Origin: Arcobacter iocasae
Lineage (GTDB): Bacteria; Campylobacterota; Campylobacteria; Campylobacterales; Arcobacteraceae
Assembly: GCF_042214795.1 (NCBI RefSeq)
Contig: NZ_CP090177.1
Span: 496,001 to 560,000, forward strand
Direction: 5' to 3'
DNA: 64,000 nt
The number at the start of each line of letters is the position of its first letter. Positions within the stretch are counted from its first letter, which is position 1. A program made the translations under genes and the position numbers. Shown here piece after piece: positions 26,400 through 35,442 of the stretch. The notes beneath the pieces were generated by a model. The model saw only the letters and a list, made by a program, of their open reading frames with translations. It made no database searches and was not told where the DNA came from.

Positions 26400-27374
26400 T
26401 TAACCCTCAGAAAGGATTGAAATTTTTCCATTATCTAGTTGTATATAAAGCTCTTTTACTCCATCATAAAGATATGATTTTGTTTTATAATGCTCATCCA
26501 TAACTATTTTAAACATTTTTTTATTAAAAGAGTTTGGATAAGGCATTATATTTATATTTGAGAAATTAATTATTTTTTCTTCTTTTCTTGAAAAGATATA
26601 CTCTTTGTGTTTTTTAAATGCATCAAAATCTTGTCCATTTGCTCTTTTAAAATCTTTTGAATAATAAGTTAAATATTTCTCTACATCAGAAACTCTCCAA
26701 GCATCAGTCCAAGAAAAAATAAAAGCTAACACTTCACTCATCTCTTTTTTAGTTGTTGGTTCAATATCTTTTTCTGAAATCAATAAAACTGATTCATCAT
26801 AATTTATATTTTTATCTAAAGTCACTAAACTTTCATTATCTAATGCAATACAACCTTTTGTATAATCTGATCTAGTTTCTTCAAAAGGCATACCATGAAT
26901 CCAAATTCCATGACCTTCTTTATTTAAAGATTTATCAAAAGTATTAGGATAGTTTGTTACTAATGCCAAAGGACCGTAAAACTGATCAAGTTTAGTTAAT
27001 TTTCTAGTTAATCTATAAGCTCCAATAGGAGTTTTTAAATCCCCTTCTAGGAATTTGTCACCATCTTTTTCTCCACTAATCATTGTTTGCGTAAGAATTT
27101 TTAAAAACTTTTTATCTTCTCTTTTGAAAAGTTCAAACTTTTTTGATAGTTTATCAGCTACTAAAACATACTTTTTTGATTCATAATATCCATATCTAAC
27201 ATCAATGTTTTCTAAATATTTACTCCAATATTCTTCACTTTTAAGTTGTCTATCTAACTCTTTTTGTACTTCTTCAATTCCCATTGTTCTATATATCGAT
27301 ACAAAATCAGCTAAAAGATATGTATTAAATAAGACTAAAACTAAAAACGCAATTTTCTTCAAAAACTTCTCCAA
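26400..27374 (-). CDS. YkuD-fold peptidase, Csd6/Pgp2-like cell-shape protein
   Basis: This 324-residue exported protein has a signal peptide (about 1-22), an N-terminal helical region, an L,D-transpeptidase (YkuD) domain (about 95-200) and a C-terminal NTF2-like domain. The catalytic stretch is GHGIWIHGMPFE, then SDYTKGCIAL with the nucleophile cysteine. The three-domain layout and length match Csd6 of Helicobacter and Pgp2 of Campylobacter. Those act as L,D-carboxypeptidases that trim tetrapeptides to tripeptides and set helical shape. It is divergent from an M23 peptidase of the same process, with 64 bases between them. Confidence 0.85.
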   Translation of the reverse strand: MEKFLKKIAFLVLVLFNTYLLADFVSIYRTMGIEEVQKELDRQLKSEEYWSKYLENIDVRYGYYESKKYVLVADKLSKKFELFKREDKKFLKILTQTMISGEKDGDKFLEGDLKTPIGAYRLTRKLTKLDQFYGPLALVTNYPNTFDKSLNKEGHGIWIHGMPFEETRSDYTKGCIALDNESLVTLDKNINYDESVLLISEKDIEPTTKKEMSEVLAFIFSWTDAWRVSDVEKYLTYYSKDFKRANGQDFDAFKKHKEYIFSRKEEKIINFSNINIMPYPNSFNKKMFKIVMDEHYKTKSYLYDGVKELYIQLDNGKISILSEG

Positions 27375-27438
27375 AATTATATTTAAGGTTGCAATTGTAT
27401 AATAATACTCTTGATTTTATAATAAAAAGAGAAACGAT

Positions 27439-28608
27439 TTGAAGTATTTAATATGCATTTTATTAATAGTGAGCTCACTATTTAGTTTAGAAGTAAAAAA
27501 ACTGTCTTGGCCAAAGGGTGATACCTTTCTAACATTTCTACAAGAGAACAATATAGATAACAAACTTTATTTCAATTTGGAAAGGGAAGACAAAGAGTTA
27601 TGTTCAGAAATTAGAGCAGGTGCCACTTACTATGAAACAAAAAACGAAAAAGGTGAGCTTGTACAAGCTTTAATTGAAGTATCAGAAGAGATACAACTAC
27701 AAATTTATAAAGATGGGGATAGTTATAAATTCTCTACTCTTCCAATTATTTTTGATGAAGTTGTTGAAACTGTAACTATTCCAATTACATTATCACCTTA
27801 TCAAGACATATTAAATAAAACATCAAATAGTGAATTGGCAAATGAGTTTATACGAGCATATAGTGGAAGTGTAAACTTTAAATATATGAGAAAAGATGAC
27901 ACAATTACAATAAAATATAGACAAAGAATCAGACTAGGTCAATATCATGGAACACCAGATATTATCTCAGCAGTTGTAAAAATAAGAAATAAAGAATATT
28001 TTATATTTAAAAATGAAGATGATGGTAAATATTATAATGAAGCCGGTAAAAGCTTAACAAGTTACTTTTTTAAGATACCTTTAACATATACTCGTATTTC
28101 AAGTCCTTTTACAAGAAAAAGATGGCACCCAGTATTAAAAAGATATAGAGCTCACTTAGGTATTGATTATGCAGCCCCAAGAGGAAGAGCAATTCATTCA
28201 GCAGCGGATGGAAGAATTGTTTACAGAGGTAGAAAAGGTGGATATGGAAATGTTATTGAAATAGTTCATAAAAATGGGTATAAAACTCTTTATGCACACC
28301 AAAGTAGATTTAAACCAGGACTTAGAGTAGGAAGTAGAGTTAGACAAGGTCAAACAATTGGCTATGTGGGTACTACAGGTGTTAGTACTGGCCCACATTT
28401 ACACTTTGGTTTATATAAAAATGGAAGAGCTATAAATCCAGCTAAAATAGTAAGAGTAACAAAGACAAAATTGAAAGGAACTGCGAAGAAAAAGTTTCTT
28501 AAATATACAAAAGCCTTATCAAAAGAACTTGATGAGAAAAGTAAAAATCCAACGCAAGAAGTTCTGGATTTAAAAGAAATACCAAATAAAAGCTTATTGA
28601 AAGTGTAA
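27439..28608 (+). CDS. M23 family peptidoglycan endopeptidase, Csd3/Pgp3-like
   Basis: This 389-residue secreted protein has a signal peptide (about 1-15), a long N-terminal region, and a LytM/M23 zinc domain (about 225-330). Zinc and catalytic residues are seen in AHLGIDYAAPRGRAIHSAADG, YAHQSRF and GPHLHFGLYKNG. Length and architecture fit Csd3/Pgp3, a D,D-endopeptidase and carboxypeptidase that cuts peptidoglycan cross-links for helical shape. Its partner Csd6/Pgp2-like gene lies head to head. The next gene, mgtE, follows after 2 bases. Confidence 0.85.
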   Translation: MKYLICILLIVSSLFSLEVKKLSWPKGDTFLTFLQENNIDNKLYFNLEREDKELCSEIRAGATYYETKNEKGELVQALIEVSEEIQLQIYKDGDSYKFSTLPIIFDEVVETVTIPITLSPYQDILNKTSNSELANEFIRAYSGSVNFKYMRKDDTITIKYRQRIRLGQYHGTPDIISAVVKIRNKEYFIFKNEDDGKYYNEAGKSLTSYFFKIPLTYTRISSPFTRKRWHPVLKRYRAHLGIDYAAPRGRAIHSAADGRIVYRGRKGGYGNVIEIVHKNGYKTLYAHQSRFKPGLRVGSRVRQGQTIGYVGTTGVSTGPHLHFGLYKNGRAINPAKIVRVTKTKLKGTAKKKFLKYTKALSKELDEKSKNPTQEVLDLKEIPNKSLLKV

Positions 28609-28610
28609 AT

Positions 28611-29966
28611 TTGAAAATAAATGAAAAATCTATAGAAAAAAATCCAACTGAACTTTTAAAAAAGTTAGATAAGCTACATCCAAGTGATATAGCTTATTCT
28701 TTAAAGAAAATAATAAAAAAAAATCCAGATGACTTTCTCTTTGTATTAAAAAACTTACCTGAAGATATACTTGGGGATGTAATTTTAGAACTTCCTGAGA
28801 AACTAAGAGAATATGCTTATCACGAACTAACTATTGAAAAACTTACAGATGCTGTTGATGAGTTAGAATCTGATGACCAAACAGATATTTTACAAGAAAT
28901 TGAAGAACTTAATGTTGATAAAGCAAAAGAGATCTTTGATGGTCTTGAAGTTGATGACCAAGAAGAAATCAACTGGCTAAAAAGATATGAAGCAGGAGAA
29001 GCTGGTGCATATATGCAAACAGAGCTTTTTAGTGCAAACTTAAATGAAACAATCAGTAACTCAATAGAAAAACTTAGAATTGCAAAAGAAGAAAAAGAAC
29101 TTGAAAATATACATCAAGTTTATGTAGTAGATGATAATAAGATTTTAGTGGCTTCTATTTTGTTAGAAGATTTGATTATTTTTGATTATAAAAAAACCTA
29201 CAAAGAACTAATTGAAGAGTATGGAGCTAAAAGGTTTAAACCTTATAAAGTAAATGATGACGAACTTATAAAAGATGTTGCAAAGCAATTTGAGAAATAT
29301 GACCTTAGTGTTGTGGCCGTAGTTGGTTATCAAAATATGCTAATAGGAAGAATTACATCAGATGATATTTTAGATGTTATTGAAGATAGTGCAACTGAAC
29401 AGATGTACCAATTAGCTGGGGTTCATGATGATTTTGAACATGATAGTTTTATATTCACAGCTAAAAAAAGAGCAATGTGGCTTTTTATAAATTTAGGAAC
29501 TGCAATTTTAGCATCTATGGTTATTGGATTTTTTGATCAAACTATTCAAGCCTTTGTTGCACTAGCTGTACTTATGCCAATAGTAGCTTCAATGGGGGGA
29601 AACGCTGGAACACAAACTTTAGCGGTTATGGTTAGACGAATGGCTTTAGGTGAGATAGATTTTGAAAACTCAAAAGATGCGATTATGAAAGAAATATTAG
29701 TATCACTACTCAATGGTGTACTCTTTGCCCTGGTTGTTGGTGTAATCACTTATTTTTGGTTTAATACAGCTCTATTAGGTTTAGTAATAGCTCTTTCTAT
29801 GATAATCAATCTATTTAGTGCTGGTTTTTTTGGAGCAACCATACCACTTTTTTTAAAAAAATATAATATTGACCCAGCAGTTGGAAGTACTGTTTTACTT
29901 ACAACAGTTACTGATATTGTTGGTTTTTTTAGTTTTTTGATGCTAGCAAAACTAATTTTACTCTAG
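28611..29966 (+). CDS. mgtE: magnesium transporter MgtE
   Basis: A TTG at 28611 is the only start that fits. It follows the previous stop by 2 bases, and the protein is 451 residues, the usual size. The N-terminal MgtE_N helical domain (about 20-125) includes EKLREYAYHELTIEKLTDAV. A CBS pair follows (about 130-255), and five C-terminal membrane helices include VALAVLMPIVASMGGNAGTQ, the Mg2+-selective pore motif. MgtE is a Mg2+ channel gated by Mg2+ binding to its cytosolic domains. Co-transcription with the cell-wall peptidase gene is likely from spacing. Confidence 0.93.
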   Translation: MKINEKSIEKNPTELLKKLDKLHPSDIAYSLKKIIKKNPDDFLFVLKNLPEDILGDVILELPEKLREYAYHELTIEKLTDAVDELESDDQTDILQEIEELNVDKAKEIFDGLEVDDQEEINWLKRYEAGEAGAYMQTELFSANLNETISNSIEKLRIAKEEKELENIHQVYVVDDNKILVASILLEDLIIFDYKKTYKELIEEYGAKRFKPYKVNDDELIKDVAKQFEKYDLSVVAVVGYQNMLIGRITSDDILDVIEDSATEQMYQLAGVHDDFEHDSFIFTAKKRAMWLFINLGTAILASMVIGFFDQTIQAFVALAVLMPIVASMGGNAGTQTLAVMVRRMALGEIDFENSKDAIMKEILVSLLNGVLFALVVGVITYFWFNTALLGLVIALSMIINLFSAGFFGATIPLFLKKYNIDPAVGSTVLLTTVTDIVGFFSFLMLAKLILL

Positions 29967-29974
29967 TCATAGGA

Positions 29975-29980
29975 TATAAT
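29975..29980 (+). promoter_or_regulatory. -10 box for the PAS histidine kinase
   Basis: TATAAT lies 25 bases before the ATG at 30005, followed by an AAAGGAG Shine-Dalgarno, just after the mgtE stop. Confidence 0.5.
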
Positions 29981-30004
29981 GTAATTAAACAATAAAGGAG
30001 CCTA

Positions 30005-31306
30005 ATGAAGAAAGTTTCTTCAGCATTTTATATAGCTGCAATTTATTTTATATTAAGTTTCTTTTGGATTTTATTCTCAGACAAAACTATCTTACTCTTC
30101 ACTCAAGAAAATGAACTTTTAACTTTTGTTCAAACTATTAAAGGTTGGTTATTTATTTCTGCTACTTCTTTATTTTTGTACTTTATTATTTCAAAAGAAT
30201 TTAAAAAAGAAGAAGATTTAAAAGAATATTTTAAAAAAAGTCTTGATAATTTAGCTTCTCCAATAATAATTTTTAATGAAGATGGAAAAGTTTTAACAAT
30301 AAACAAAACCTTTGAAAAACTAACTGGGTATAAATATGAAGAAATAGATACTATTGATAAATGGACAAAAAAAGCCTATGGAGAAAATGCCTCAAATGTA
30401 AAGGAATCAATAGATAAGCTTTATGATATTGATACTATCGTTGATAATGGAATATTATATATCAAAACAAAATCTGGGAAGATTATAGTTTGGAACTTTT
30501 ATTCTGCTCCATTTGGAATAAAAAATAAAAAAAGAACAGTGATTGCAAATGCTGTAGATATTACAGAAGTAAAAGAGAAAGAAAAAATGATGATGCAACA
30601 GTCTAAAATGGCTGCTATGGGAGAAGTTTTAGAAAACATTGCACACCAATGGAGACAACCACTATCTAATGTCTCAACAATTTCTACAACTATTAGTCTA
30701 AAAAATGAAATGAATACCTTAGATAGTAAAGAAATAAATGAGTCTATGAAACTTATTAATGACACGATTCAATATCTATCAAAAACAATAGATGACTTTA
30801 GAAGTTTTTTTAAACCTTCAGAAGAAAAAATATATTTTAATATTGAAGATACATTTGAAAAGTCACTTTTAGTTATTGGAAGTAAATTTAAAAATGAGAA
30901 TATTGAATTTATAAATGAGATAGACAATATAAAAATATTAAATGACAACAATGCCCTAATGCAAATATTCATAAACCTCTTTAATAATTCAAAAGATGCT
31001 TTTATAGAAAATAATATAAAAAATAGATTGATATTTATAAAAACAAATATAAAAAATGAGGAAATAATAGTTGATATAATAGACAATGCAGGTGGAATCG
31101 ATGAGAATATAATTGAAAAAGTATTTGAGCCATACTTTACAACAAAAGGGAAATCCTTTGGCACTGGAATTGGATTATATATGTGCGAAGAAATTGTTAC
31201 AAAACACATGAATGGAAAAATAAAAGTTGAGAATACAGAATTTAACTACAATAATCAAAAACAAAAGGGTGCAAAATTTAAGATAATCTTACCCTTTGAT
31301 AACTAA
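30005..31306 (+). CDS. membrane PAS histidine kinase
   Basis: This 433-residue kinase has two N-terminal membrane helices (about 8-25 and 48-65) with almost no periplasmic loop. A PAS domain follows (about 75-190) with GKVLTINKTFEKLTGYKYEE, then a phosphoacceptor box ENIAHQWRQPLSNVST with the His at about 212. The HATPase has IDNAGGIDENIIEKVFEPYF and GTGIGLYMCEEI. It probably senses redox, oxygen or a cytoplasmic ligand through PAS; no heme or flavin signature can be assigned. No response regulator is adjacent. The catalytic core closely resembles those at 2848-5436 and 52078-53796. Confidence 0.9.
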   Translation: MKKVSSAFYIAAIYFILSFFWILFSDKTILLFTQENELLTFVQTIKGWLFISATSLFLYFIISKEFKKEEDLKEYFKKSLDNLASPIIIFNEDGKVLTINKTFEKLTGYKYEEIDTIDKWTKKAYGENASNVKESIDKLYDIDTIVDNGILYIKTKSGKIIVWNFYSAPFGIKNKKRTVIANAVDITEVKEKEKMMMQQSKMAAMGEVLENIAHQWRQPLSNVSTISTTISLKNEMNTLDSKEINESMKLINDTIQYLSKTIDDFRSFFKPSEEKIYFNIEDTFEKSLLVIGSKFKNENIEFINEIDNIKILNDNNALMQIFINLFNNSKDAFIENNIKNRLIFIKTNIKNEEIIVDIIDNAGGIDENIIEKVFEPYFTTKGKSFGTGIGLYMCEEIVTKHMNGKIKVENTEFNYNNQKQKGAKFKIILPFDN

Positions 31307-31629
31307 AAAACTTCCAAATTTAACTCTAAGGAATCTTTTCCAAAATCAACTTTATAATTCAGATTATTTCCACTACATTTAGTTAATTTTGTGTATTCAC
31401 TGCTATTTGCAAAATAATTTGTTCTAAAAAACAGTTCATTATCTTGAATTTCTAAATATAAAAAAACCTCTCCATTTGCACTTAAGTTTGTAACTTTGCA
31501 ATACATATAACATTTTAATTGATTGTTTTTAAATTCTAAACTATCTTCAATCATCTCAAATGGATAAATATATCCATTTGAGTCAAAATATGAAAATTTG
31601 ATTTTTTTGATTTTTTCTAAATTAAGCAC
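31303..31629 (-). CDS. hypothetical 108-residue protein
   Basis: I do not recognise this protein. It is soluble, rich in predicted beta strands and starts MLNLEKIKKIKFSYFDSNGY. It has the run CYMYCKVTNLSANGEVFLYL and ends DSLELNLEVF. The alternating hydrophobic strands suggest a small beta-barrel such as a PilZ-like or lipocalin-like fold, without diagnostic residues. Its stop overlaps the convergent kinase stop by 4 bases. It is upstream of folE on the same strand but reads toward the kinase, 6 bases after the folE stop. It is therefore probably the distal gene of a folE unit. Confidence 0.55.
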   Translation of the reverse strand: MLNLEKIKKIKFSYFDSNGYIYPFEMIEDSLEFKNNQLKCYMYCKVTNLSANGEVFLYLEIQDNELFFRTNYFANSSEYTKLTKCSGNNLNYKVDFGKDSLELNLEVF

Positions 31630-31635
31630 GAAGTA

Positions 31636-32208
31636 TTATTTATGTAAAGACTGAGCTACTATTGATAAGAACTCATCTTTTGTTTTTTTCTCTTTTTTAA
31701 ATAGCCCTCTAAGCGCTGAAGTTACAGTTGTAGAGCAAATTTTTTCAACTCCACGCATTTCCATACACATATGTCGTGCATCTATCATAACAGCCACACC
31801 TTTTGGATTTAGGGCTTCATGTAGGGCATCACAGATTTGTTCTGTCATTTGTTCTTGAATTTGTAATCTTCTTGCAAATACATCAACAACTCTTGGAATC
31901 TTTGAAAGTCCTACTACTTTTCCATTTGGAATATATGCCACATGTGCTTTTCCAATAATTGGCAACATATGATGTTCACACATAGAATAAAATTCTATAT
32001 CTTTTATAACAACCATTTCATCATTTGAACTTGTAAAAAGTGCTGAATTAATTATCTTTTTTGGGTCTTGATTATATCCACTACACATAAAGTCAAAAGC
32101 TTTTCTCACACGACTTGGAGTTTTTTCTAAGCCTTCTCTAGTTACATCTTCCCCAACATATTCAAGTACACTTTTTATTGCATCTTCAAATTTTTTTTCA
32201 TCTTTCAT
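31636..32208 (-). CDS. folE: GTP cyclohydrolase I
   Basis: This 190-residue enzyme converts GTP to 7,8-dihydroneopterin triphosphate, the first step of tetrahydrofolate synthesis. The zinc site is in FYSMCEHHMLPIIGKAHVAY, with the later cysteine in RHMCMEMRGVEK. GKVVGLSKIPRVVDVFARRL is the conserved central motif. These are features of the zinc-dependent type IA enzyme. It follows the secretion-like operon by 9 bases from the ctsF-like stop at 32218 on the same strand, so it may be co-transcribed with it. Confidence 0.96.
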   Translation of the reverse strand: MKDEKKFEDAIKSVLEYVGEDVTREGLEKTPSRVRKAFDFMCSGYNQDPKKIINSALFTSSNDEMVVIKDIEFYSMCEHHMLPIIGKAHVAYIPNGKVVGLSKIPRVVDVFARRLQIQEQMTEQICDALHEALNPKGVAVMIDARHMCMEMRGVEKICSTTVTSALRGLFKKEKKTKDEFLSIVAQSLHK

Positions 32209-32217
32209 ATATTACCT

Positions 32218-33414
32218 TTAAATATTTAACATCTCACTCATATTCCATATGGGAGTAAAAATTGCAAGCATAATCCATAATATTAGTGATGAAATAAGTA
32301 TAAAAAAGATTGGTTCGATAAGAGAAGTTAAAGATTTAATCTTTTTATCAAACTTTTTTTCATACAAAACTTGTAATCTCTCTACACATATATCCAAAGA
32401 ATTACTAGCTTCACCACTTCTTATTAAACTAATAACCAACTCATCAAATAACTCTGTTGAGCTAAATGCATATGAAATTGATTCGCCATTTTTAAGATGT
32501 TCATTAATAGACGATATTCTAGCCAAAAGGTATTTATTTTTTATTAAAATTAATGCATTTCCCATACTTAAGTGAAATTCATATTTGGATTGCAATAAAA
32601 TATTTAGTGCTACAAAAAAATTATATAGTTCGTATGTTTTATTTAAACTTCCTACTATAGGGAGATATTTTATAATAACTTCATCTTTATAATAAGAGAA
32701 TTTCTCTGATTTACTAATAAAATATTTTATAACAAAATAAATGAAAATAAAAAAGAGTAAAAGATATAAAGAGTACTTTAAAAAGAAATTCTTTAAGCTA
32801 AGTAACAAAATAGTAGAAATAGGAAGTTGCATATGATACTGCAAAAATATATTTTCAAATTTTGGTACTACAAAAATAAAAATCATACTAAGAGCTAAAA
32901 TAAAAGTAACCATGACAATAATAGGATATCTTAGAGAGTTTTTTAAATCTTTTTTATTTTTAAGTCTTATTTTTAAAAGTGTGGATAAAGCAGCAATCAC
33001 GGCTTTTATATTTCCATTTTTTTCAAATATTTTGAAAAAAGGAATTATGATTGGATTCAAATCTTTTTCATATTTTTCTAAAGCTTTATAAATAGCTCTT
33101 CCATTTTGTAAAGCAGATTCCATGGAGTTTAGAATATCTGATAAATAGCTATTTTTGATACTTTTCTGTAGAATTTTTATGGCATCTATTAATAAAATAT
33201 TAGAATCTAGCATTATGCTAAGTTGAATAAAAAGCTCAATTATTTGCTCTTCACTTGCCTTATTGACTATTTTGATATTTTTAAATTCGAGCTTTTTTAT
33301 CTTTTTTATTTTTACAATATTTTTAGGTAATTTTTCTTTTTCTAAATTATCACTTATTATGATTTTTGATTTGATTTTTTGGTTTTCTTGATAATGAATT
33401 TTATATTTATTCAA
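32218..33414 (-). CDS. type II secretion / transformation system inner membrane protein, GspF/CtsF-like
   Basis: This 398-residue protein has the GspF/PilC layout. A short N-terminal part is followed by two T2SSF helical repeats (about 70-190 and 270-395). These are separated by membrane helices at about 165-185, 210-230 and 370-390. The motif LVISLIRSGEASNSLD near residue 325 is the conserved (G/A)E.S..L segment. GspF-type proteins form the membrane platform for pseudopilus assembly, here most likely for DNA uptake as with CtsF of Campylobacter jejuni. Its ATG overlaps the ATPase gene by 4 bases, so the two are translationally coupled. Confidence 0.85.
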   Translation of the reverse strand: MNKYKIHYQENQKIKSKIIISDNLEKEKLPKNIVKIKKIKKLEFKNIKIVNKASEEQIIELFIQLSIMLDSNILLIDAIKILQKSIKNSYLSDILNSMESALQNGRAIYKALEKYEKDLNPIIIPFFKIFEKNGNIKAVIAALSTLLKIRLKNKKDLKNSLRYPIIVMVTFILALSMIFIFVVPKFENIFLQYHMQLPISTILLLSLKNFFLKYSLYLLLFFIFIYFVIKYFISKSEKFSYYKDEVIIKYLPIVGSLNKTYELYNFFVALNILLQSKYEFHLSMGNALILIKNKYLLARISSINEHLKNGESISYAFSSTELFDELVISLIRSGEASNSLDICVERLQVLYEKKFDKKIKSLTSLIEPIFFILISSLILWIMLAIFTPIWNMSEMLNI

Positions 33415-34763
33415 AACAATACTTTATTTACTTCATCTTTAGTTGTTAGATTTTTTTCAATCTTCTCTTTTGCATCATCAAATAATGATTTAAATCCAAT
33501 ACTTTTAACATAGTGCATAATCTTGTTTTTATCAAAATCATTTGAAACAAGAGAAGAGATATTTTCATCAAACTCTAAAAACTCAAACAAAGATAATCTT
33601 CCATCAAAACCAGTATAATTGCACTTGCTACAGCCATCTTCACAAAAAGAGCAAAGTTTTAGCACTAACCGTTGAGCAATAACAGCTCTTAGTGTGGAAG
33701 CCACTAAATATGGCTTTGCATTTAAATCAAATAGCCTAGATAATGTTGAAATAGAATCATTCGTATGTAAGGTGCTAAAAACTAAATGACCTGTTAGGGA
33801 AGCTTGAATGGCTATACTTAAAGACTCTTCATCTCTTATTTCGCCTATCATGATTATGTCTGGGTCTTGTCTTAATATATTTTTTAAAACATCATTGAAA
33901 CTTAGTCCTATTTTATTATTTATTGCGACTTGTTGTATGCCTTTTATTTGATATTCTACTGGATCTTCTATTGTAATTATTTTTTTAGAATTATCATTTA
34001 GTTCATTTAATATAGAGTATAAAGTAGTAGTCTTTCCACTTCCAGTTGGACCCGTAACTAGTATCAATCCATTTGATTTAAGAATTGATTTTTTTACTTT
34101 TTTTAATATCATATCATCAAAGCCAATATTATTTAAATCTTTTTTATTAACACCATTATCTAGTATCCTTAAAACAATTGATTCACCTGTAATAGTGGGC
34201 ATAGTTGATACTCGAAAATCAATTTTTTCTTTATTTAGAACTTGTTTTTCAAATCTGGCATTTTGGGGTTTTCTCTTTTGAGTGATATCCATATTTGATA
34301 TAAGTTTTATATATGAACTAAGGACTAAATAAAAACTAATTTCAAAGCTAAAAAATGTCTTTAAAATACCATCTATTCTAAGTCTTATAATTAAACACTC
34401 ACTTAAAGTCTCAATATGAATATCACTACACTTTTTTTCAAGGGAAAAATTCAATAACAAATCAAAAAACTCTTGTACAGCTTTTTCTTGGTTTTGTTGT
34501 ATTGAATTTTTATAATTAATATAAATCTGATGCTTTTTTTCAAAATCATCCAAACAAAATAAAATCTCATTTTTACTAGATTTTATCTCTTTTATTACTA
34601 AGTTACTCTCAACTAACTGTAAATTTAAACTCTCTTCACAAACTATTACTGTAATAAAATATTCATCTTTTTTAATCGGCAAAATTAGATTATCTCTTAA
34701 GCTTTTAATCTCATAGTTTTTAATAAGTTCATAATCACATCTATAATTATCTAGTATATTCAT
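33411..34763 (-). CDS. GspE/PulE-type assembly ATPase, CtsE-like
   Basis: This 450-residue ATPase has Walker A GPTGSGKTTTLYSIL (about 230), an Asp box ITIEDPVEYQIKG, Walker B ILRQDPDIIMIGEIRDEESL and a His box TGHLVFSTLHTND. The C-terminal zinc module is unusually compact: CSFCEDGCSKC places the two CxxC pairs three residues apart, whereas GspE normally has a loop of about 30. The N-terminal domain is short (about 95 residues). The enzyme should power pseudopilus assembly or retraction, in this family for transformation (CtsE). It overlaps both neighbours, so it is in an operon. Confidence 0.88.
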   Translation of the reverse strand: MNILDNYRCDYELIKNYEIKSLRDNLILPIKKDEYFITVIVCEESLNLQLVESNLVIKEIKSSKNEILFCLDDFEKKHQIYINYKNSIQQNQEKAVQEFFDLLLNFSLEKKCSDIHIETLSECLIIRLRIDGILKTFFSFEISFYLVLSSYIKLISNMDITQKRKPQNARFEKQVLNKEKIDFRVSTMPTITGESIVLRILDNGVNKKDLNNIGFDDMILKKVKKSILKSNGLILVTGPTGSGKTTTLYSILNELNDNSKKIITIEDPVEYQIKGIQQVAINNKIGLSFNDVLKNILRQDPDIIMIGEIRDEESLSIAIQASLTGHLVFSTLHTNDSISTLSRLFDLNAKPYLVASTLRAVIAQRLVLKLCSFCEDGCSKCNYTGFDGRLSLFEFLEFDENISSLVSNDFDKNKIMHYVKSIGFKSLFDDAKEKIEKNLTTKDEVNKVLF

Positions 34764-35442
34764 TTTGATATATCCATATTTTAGTTTTGTGATTATTTTT
34801 TTCTACTTCAATAAAATCACTTTTTATTGAAATCACCTTTTCGTCATTTATTTTTTCTCCTATTTTGTACCACTTATCATTTACTAAAACAGTATTATTA
34901 ATAATGGCATCAATTTTAATATCTTCTTTTATATCATCTTTGACAAGTACTTCTTTACTACTTATTGCATTATTTTGATATAAAACTATATTTTTAATCT
35001 CTTTTGGTATTAAATTTTTATAAAAAATATTTTTTTTATTTAATTCTATTTCTATATATAAATCTATTTTATTATCATTAATAGCTTTGAAGCTTAGCTT
35101 TTTTATGATTATTTTAGAACTATATTTTTCTATATAATCAACAATGTTTAAACTTTTTAAAAAGTCATCTTCTATTTGTAAAAAGACTTTTTTAGGCATT
35201 ATTTTTATATTCCCTATATTTACTTTTTTATGTTTTATCTCTTCTTCTAAATCAAAGATAAAATCGAATATACTTATTACCTTCTCTTTTTTTACTATAT
35301 TTATTTTTTTTGTACTTTTATATTCATTTATTTTATTAAAACTATAAAAAGAATAAGTAATATAAGTCATGAAAAGCAAAGGAAGCAAATAAAACAAAGC
35401 CTTATATTTAGTATTAAAAAACAAACGATGTACTAATCTCAT
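34747..35442 (-). CDS. single-pass membrane protein of the secretion-like operon, GspC/PilP-like
   Basis: I set the start at the ATG at 35442 (231 residues), which has an AAGGG Shine-Dalgarno. A GTG six bases earlier is also open. After an N-terminal helix (about 15-32) come about 110 residues of periplasmic sequence. The final domain (about 175-225) reads AIINNTVLVNDKWYKIGEKI followed by KVISIKSDFIEVEKNNHKT. That beta-strand pattern resembles the HR domain of GspC, PilP or MshK-like proteins, which link the inner membrane platform to the secretin. By position it may correspond to a Campylobacter cts accessory protein, but identity is too low for me to name it. Confidence 0.6.
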   Translation of the reverse strand: MRLVHRLFFNTKYKALFYLLPLLFMTYITYSFYSFNKINEYKSTKKINIVKKEKVISIFDFIFDLEEEIKHKKVNIGNIKIMPKKVFLQIEDDFLKSLNIVDYIEKYSSKIIIKKLSFKAINDNKIDLYIEIELNKKNIFYKNLIPKEIKNIVLYQNNAISSKEVLVKDDIKEDIKIDAIINNTVLVNDKWYKIGEKINDEKVISIKSDFIEVEKNNHKTKIWIYQNEYTR

